Below are positions 37,865-41,951 of a stretch of 41,951 bases of DNA, one piece after another. Each line of letters starts with the position of its first letter. Position 1 is the stretch's first letter. The position numbers and the translations under genes are program-made. The notes under the pieces are model-generated. The model was not told the origin of the DNA and ran no database searches. It saw nothing but the letters and a program-made list of their open reading frames with translations. The DNA comes from Methanobrevibacter sp. (GTDB taxonomy: Archaea > Methanobacteriota > Methanobacteria > Methanobacteriales > Methanobacteriaceae): positions 1-41,951 of the forward strand of contig JAGCBE010000520.1 in the NCBI GenBank assembly GCA_017652345.1, read 5' to 3'.

Positions 37865-39769
37865 ATGGATAAAAAGTTATATACAAAAGATAGTATTGAA
37901 AGTTTAAGTCCATTAGAGTTTACTCGACTTCGTCCTCAAGTATATGCAGGAGATTGTACATATTCAACACAACTTTTGGTTGAAATAGTATCTAACGCAG
38001 TCGATGAATTTCGTCTTGGACATGGTGACCGCATTGAAGTAAATATTGATAAAGACATTATATCTGTGCGAGATTATGGTCAAGGTTTTCTTGTAAATGA
38101 AAAAAGAGATGATGGTACAACAATTCTTGAAGCTGCATTTAGTGTTCTTAATACCTCGGGAAAATACAGAGAGGACGGGACCTATGAAGGAACTTCACTT
38201 GGCTCTTTTGGTATTGGTAGTAAAATAACAACTTTTTTATCTCATTGGCTTGATGTTATCACGTATAGAGATGGTAAAGTTGAGAAAATATCTTTTAAAG
38301 AAGGTGTTTTTGATAAAAGAGAAGTTAGTAATGCAAGTAAGAATTTATCTGGTACATTTGTTGAATGGAAACCATCAGAAGAGTTTTTCACTCATACAGA
38401 AGTAGAAATAAATAAAATTAAATCTTTATTTAAGACAATATCTTGCTTATGTCCAGGATTAACAATAGAGTTAAATGATAATGGAACTGTAACAAAATAT
38501 TATTCTGAACATGGACTTCATGATTTAGTAGATGACGCAGTTAAAGATAATGAAATTATAAAGAATAGATTTAATATGCAGTTTACTGAAGGAAAGTATA
38601 AGATGGATATGGTATTAACTTATACTTCTAATTATTCATCTACTATTGTTCCTTATGTAAACACAGGTTTAACAGACTCTGGTCCGCATATAACACAGCT
38701 TAAAACTCTTATTACTAGAGAATTTAATAAGTTCTTTAGAGATAAGAAATGGTTAAAAGATAAAGACGAAAACTTAACTGGTGATGATATTCAAGAAGGA
38801 ATGTATATTGTATTTAATATGACTGCTCCTAATGTTGGATATGATGCACAAGTGAAGTCTAGGGTAACTAAAATCGAAACCGCAATATTCACCCAGGCTC
38901 TTGCAGAAAATTTAAGAGTTTGGTTAGAAACGAATGAAAAAGAAATTAAAACAATAGCAGATAAAGCTATTAATGCTAAGAAGGCGCGCGAAGCTGCTAA
39001 AAAAGCTAGAGAAGCTGCTCGTGGTGTTAACAAAAAGAAAGATAAAGCATTAAAGTTTGATAGTAAGCTTGCAGATTGTAAGAGTAAAGATAGAAAGAAA
39101 TGTGAAATATATATTACAGAGGGAGACAGTGCTTCAGGTAATTTAAAGCTTGCCCGCAATAAAGATTTTCAGGCAGTTATACCTGTTCGAGGTAAGATAT
39201 TAAATACTCAGAAAGCAACTCTTGAAAAGATAAGAAAAAATGCAGAAATTATGACAATGATTGAAGCGTTTGGACTAAAAGTCGATCCAAAGACAATGAA
39301 ACTTACTTATGATGAAGATGATTTAAGATATGGCAAAATAATCATTATGAGTGATGCTGATGTCGATGGAGCGCATATAAAGAATTTGTTCTATACATTT
39401 ATTTGGAATTTCTGTCCTCAATTAATAGAGGAAGGTTATGTTTATGCGGGAGTTCCGCCACTTTATAAAATAACAGAAGGAAAAGATAAATATATTTATC
39501 TTAAAAATGATGAAGCTCTTGAAGAATATCGTAAGACTCATCAAGGAAAGAAGTATCAAGTAGGACGTATGAAGGGACTTGGTGAAATGGACGTAGACGA
39601 AACCGAAAAGACATTGACCAATCCTGATGAACGTATTATAAAGCAGATAACTGTAAAAGATATAAAAGAAGCAAATAATTTGTTTGATAAGTTAATGGGA
39701 ACTGGAGTAGTAGGTAGAAAAGAGTATATTAAGAAACATAGCGAAGAAGCTGTATATAATCAGGAGTAA
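37865..39769 (+). CDS. type IIA topoisomerase subunit B (GyrB/ParE-like)
   Basis: 634 residues, the full length of the family. GHKL ATPase: EIVSNAVDEF (Asn and Glu), VRDYGQGF and GSFGIGSKITT. A transducer domain follows, then an unusual lysine/alanine-rich helix (KAINAKKAREAAKKAREAARG), then TOPRIM with YITEGDSASGNLKLARN and IMSDADVDGAHIKNLF, and the C-terminal VGRMKGLGEMD...TLTNPDERI. The enzyme passes one duplex through another; phages use their own copy to manage supercoiling and linked daughter DNA. It has two promoters; the A subunit follows after one small gene. Confidence 0.93.
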   Translation: MDKKLYTKDSIESLSPLEFTRLRPQVYAGDCTYSTQLLVEIVSNAVDEFRLGHGDRIEVNIDKDIISVRDYGQGFLVNEKRDDGTTILEAAFSVLNTSGKYREDGTYEGTSLGSFGIGSKITTFLSHWLDVITYRDGKVEKISFKEGVFDKREVSNASKNLSGTFVEWKPSEEFFTHTEVEINKIKSLFKTISCLCPGLTIELNDNGTVTKYYSEHGLHDLVDDAVKDNEIIKNRFNMQFTEGKYKMDMVLTYTSNYSSTIVPYVNTGLTDSGPHITQLKTLITREFNKFFRDKKWLKDKDENLTGDDIQEGMYIVFNMTAPNVGYDAQVKSRVTKIETAIFTQALAENLRVWLETNEKEIKTIADKAINAKKAREAAKKAREAARGVNKKKDKALKFDSKLADCKSKDRKKCEIYITEGDSASGNLKLARNKDFQAVIPVRGKILNTQKATLEKIRKNAEIMTMIEAFGLKVDPKTMKLTYDEDDLRYGKIIIMSDADVDGAHIKNLFYTFIWNFCPQLIEEGYVYAGVPPLYKITEGKDKYIYLKNDEALEEYRKTHQGKKYQVGRMKGLGEMDVDETEKTLTNPDERIIKQITVKDIKEANNLFDKLMGTGVVGRKEYIKKHSEEAVYNQE

Positions 39770-39772
39770 GTA

Positions 39773-39940
39773 ATGAAAGATATAGTGCAAGTTATTTCTT
39801 TTAAAGAAGAAATTTATGAATTTATAATAACTTGTTATCCTGAGATAGAAACGCAATTATTTTATGATAATGATTTTATCTTAAATAAAATTTTAGATGA
39901 TAAATATTATTATGCGTACTTTTTTAAAGAAAATAGATAA
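39773..39940 (+). CDS. small protein between topoisomerase subunits, 55 aa
   Basis: 55 residues: MKDIVQVISFKEEIYEFIITCYPEIETQLFYDNDFILNKILDDKYYYAYFFKENR. Not recognised. It starts 3 nt after the B subunit stop with CAGGAG as ribosome site and ends 14 nt before the A subunit, so it is part of the same message. Acidic and aromatic. It could be a small accessory protein of the enzyme, but that rests only on position. Confidence 0.65.
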   Translation: MKDIVQVISFKEEIYEFIITCYPEIETQLFYDNDFILNKILDDKYYYAYFFKENR

Positions 39941-39954
39941 AGGAAGATTAAATA

Positions 39955-41951
39955 ATGCAAAATGATATAATTAAAGAATTAGGTACTAATTTTATAGAAT
40001 ATGCAGTAGCCGTCAATACAGATAGATCAATTCCGGATGCTAAATCAGGTCTTAAACCAGTTGCGCGAAGGATCCTATATGGAGCATATAGCAATGGTAG
40101 ATTATCTAATAAGGCACACGTTAAGGCTGCCAGAGTCGTCGGTGATGTAATGGGTAGTCTTCATCCGCATGGTGACTCATCTATATATGGTGCTCTTGTA
40201 AGATTATCTCAAGATTGGATAATGCGTTATCCATTAATAGACTTTCATGGTAATAATGGTAATATAATTGGCGATGGACCAGCTCATATGCGTTATACAG
40301 AAGTTCGTCTTTCAAAACTTTCAGAAGATGGACTTCTTCAAGGGTTAAAGAAAGGAAATGTAGATTTTATTCCTACATATGATGAGGCTAGTGAAGAACC
40401 TATTACACTTCCATCAATATTTCCTAATCTTCTTTGTAATCCAAATGAAGGTATTGGTGTTGCTATGGCTTGTAAATGGGCACCACATAATTTAAAAGAG
40501 GTTGCGGCGGCCATTGATCAATATCTCCGAGGAGAAGAGCCTATGCTTCCAGGGCCAGACTTCCCAACAGGAGGACAAGTCATTAATAAAAATGATATTC
40601 CTAGTATTATGAGAACTGGACATGGATCTGTTAAAATTCGAGGAAGATATAAAGTAGAAAAAAATAGTATTGTATTTTATGAAATTCCTTATGGACAAAG
40701 TGTTGAAAATCTTGTTGCTGAGATAGGTAAGGCTTGTGACGAAGGAAAAATAGATGGAATAGAAGATATAAATGATTATACTGATAAAAAAGGTGTAAAA
40801 ATTGTAATTGAGTGTAAGCGCGGAACAAATCCAGATGCAATAGCAAATAAGATTTATGCTCATACAAATATGCAGAGTTCATTCTCTTATAATATGGTTG
40901 GTCTTGTTGGTAAAACACCAACTGAATTAAATCTTAAAGATTGTATTAAGATTTATGTAGACCATAATATTGAATGTATTGTGCGGGAAGCAAAATTTGA
41001 TAGAAATAAAGCCCTTGCAAGACTTGAAGTAGTTGAAGGATTACTTGTAGCTTTAGCAGATATTGATAATATTATAGCAATTATCAAGAAATCTGAAAGT
41101 GGTGCTGCCGCAAAACAAACCTTAATTGAAAAATATAATTTTACAGATAATCAAGTAACTGCAATACTTAATATGAAACTTTCTTCTCTTGCTAAATTAG
41201 AGGGTATAAAACTCGAAAATGAAAAAGAAGATTTAAAGAAAACTATTAAATATCTTGAAAATTTAATTATAGATGAGTTAACTCAAATAAAGGAATTAAC
41301 TTCAAGACTAGATGAAATTGTTAGAAAGTATGGTGATGCGCGTAGGACAGAGCTCGCGCAAATTGAAATACCAAAAGAAGAAAAAGAGGTTGCATTAGTT
41401 GAACCTGAAGATGTAGTGGTTATATGCACTCAGTCCGGAGATATTAAGAGAGTTCCTAAAACTTCATTTAAAATACAAAAGAGAAATGGTAAGGGAGTTA
41501 AGACACAGGATGATGCAATATTATCATCTATATCAACTAACACTATTGACACATTGCTTATCTTTACTTCAGAAGGCAGAATGTTTAGAATGTTAGTGGA
41601 TAATGTGCCTGCGGGAACCAATGCTTCACGTGGAACTAACCTTGCTACTCTTTTAAAACTTAATCCAAATGAGAAAATTATGTATGTAACTTCTCAGTTT
41701 AGAAAGACAGATGCAAAATATGTTGTATTCTTTACTAAAAACGGTTTAATAAAGAAAACTAAGTTAGATGAATTTAAGAATACTAAAAAAACAACAGGTA
41801 TTCAAGCTATAAAGTTCAAAGATGGTGATTCTCTTGCTAATGTAACTTTATTGAATGAAGAAGATGTAATTGTAATTACTAGAAATGGTATAGCAATTAA
41901 ATTTGAAACTAAAGATATTGCTCCTATTGGTAGAATTGCTGCGGGGGTTAA
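39955..41951 (+). CDS. type IIA topoisomerase subunit A (GyrA/ParC-like), 3' end outside window
   Basis: 665 codons are visible, still open at the window edge. The start ATG follows AAGGAAG. Visible: IPDAKSGLKPVARRILYGAY, then AARVVGDVMGSLHPHGDSSIYGAL, and HMRYTEVRLSKL with the catalytic Tyr114. Residues equivalent to E. coli GyrA Ser83 and Asp87 are Ser75 and Gly79. The coiled-coil part follows, then beta-pinwheel blades (VVICTQSGDIKRVPK, LLIFTSEGRMFRMLV, VVFFTKNGLIKKTK). The start of a C-terminal pinwheel fits either gyrase or topoisomerase IV; the GyrA box was not found in the visible part. Confidence 0.93.
   Translation, partial: MQNDIIKELGTNFIEYAVAVNTDRSIPDAKSGLKPVARRILYGAYSNGRLSNKAHVKAARVVGDVMGSLHPHGDSSIYGALVRLSQDWIMRYPLIDFHGNNGNIIGDGPAHMRYTEVRLSKLSEDGLLQGLKKGNVDFIPTYDEASEEPITLPSIFPNLLCNPNEGIGVAMACKWAPHNLKEVAAAIDQYLRGEEPMLPGPDFPTGGQVINKNDIPSIMRTGHGSVKIRGRYKVEKNSIVFYEIPYGQSVENLVAEIGKACDEGKIDGIEDINDYTDKKGVKIVIECKRGTNPDAIANKIYAHTNMQSSFSYNMVGLVGKTPTELNLKDCIKIYVDHNIECIVREAKFDRNKALARLEVVEGLLVALADIDNIIAIIKKSESGAAAKQTLIEKYNFTDNQVTAILNMKLSSLAKLEGIKLENEKEDLKKTIKYLENLIIDELTQIKELTSRLDEIVRKYGDARRTELAQIEIPKEEKEVALVEPEDVVVICTQSGDIKRVPKTSFKIQKRNGKGVKTQDDAILSSISTNTIDTLLIFTSEGRMFRMLVDNVPAGTNASRGTNLATLLKLNPNEKIMYVTSQFRKTDAKYVVFFTKNGLIKKTKLDEFKNTKKTTGIQAIKFKDGDSLANVTLLNEEDVIVITRNGIAIKFETKDIAPIGRIAAGV

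Noticed and set aside
1..41951. CRISPR array or diversity-generating retroelement
   Set aside because: No regularly spaced identical repeats and no reverse transcriptase gene; HAEG repeats are protein repeats with varied DNA.

Overview
The window is a piece of a large, AT-rich bacteriophage (or prophage) genome whose host is probably a low-GC Firmicute of a gut or rumen-like habitat. The reasons are: every supported gene is on the + strand; starts have strong AGGAGG-type ribosome sites; the promoters are TTGnnn-17-TATAAT; and the gene set is tail fibres, holin, endolysin, PIN-PhoH, RNA ligase, polynucleotide kinase and a phage type IIA topoisomerase. TAA, TAG and TGA all end genes, so the code looks standard.

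Region 1 (1-6300) is an RNA-gene island. It holds 15 tRNA genes or pieces (Phe partial, Ser, Tyr interrupted, Cys, Asn, Trp, Ile, Pro, Asp, Glu, Arg, Met, Leu with insertion, Gln with long variable arm), a phage tmRNA with readable tag ANEYRMAA, two homing-type endonuclease genes (GIY-YIG and PD-(D/E)xK), one hypothetical gene, several spacer RNAs closed by perfect terminal stems, and a 611-nt RNA closed by a 23-bp stem. That large RNA resembles the ROOL class of ornate phage RNAs in size, closing stem and tRNA context. It has its own consensus promoter and is followed by a 71-codon lysine-rich protein gene and a terminator.

Region 2 (6300-28270) is a tail-fibre and virion-decoration module. 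It contains small adaptor proteins with a repeated 'N-P-x-I-x-G-x-x-L-x-G-x-K' motif, trimeric fibres with HAEG repeats (one has 39 copies), a fibre with an S74 self-cleaving chaperone, collagen-like fibres, a GT-A glycosyltransferase, and a block of small conserved phage proteins (16693-19123). It ends at a very strong terminator.

Region 3 (28270-36160) is a run of overlapping small genes, many with zinc ribbons, followed by nucleic-acid enzymes: an Rnl5/DRB0094-type RNA ligase, a SLOG-like protein, a P-loop polynucleotide kinase, a calcineurin-like phosphoesterase and a PIN-PhoH protein. Ligase, kinase and phosphoesterase together look like an RNA-repair set, which is interesting beside tRNAs with insertions in their anticodon loops.

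Region 4 (36172-41951) is lysis (LLH-type holin, amidase endolysin, terminator), then two tandem promoters and the B and A subunits of a type IIA topoisomerase. The A subunit runs off the window.

Ten copies of one promoter type drive the RNA island, the small-gene block, the ligase, the next gene and the topoisomerase. None was found in the tail module, which therefore probably uses another (late) promoter class.
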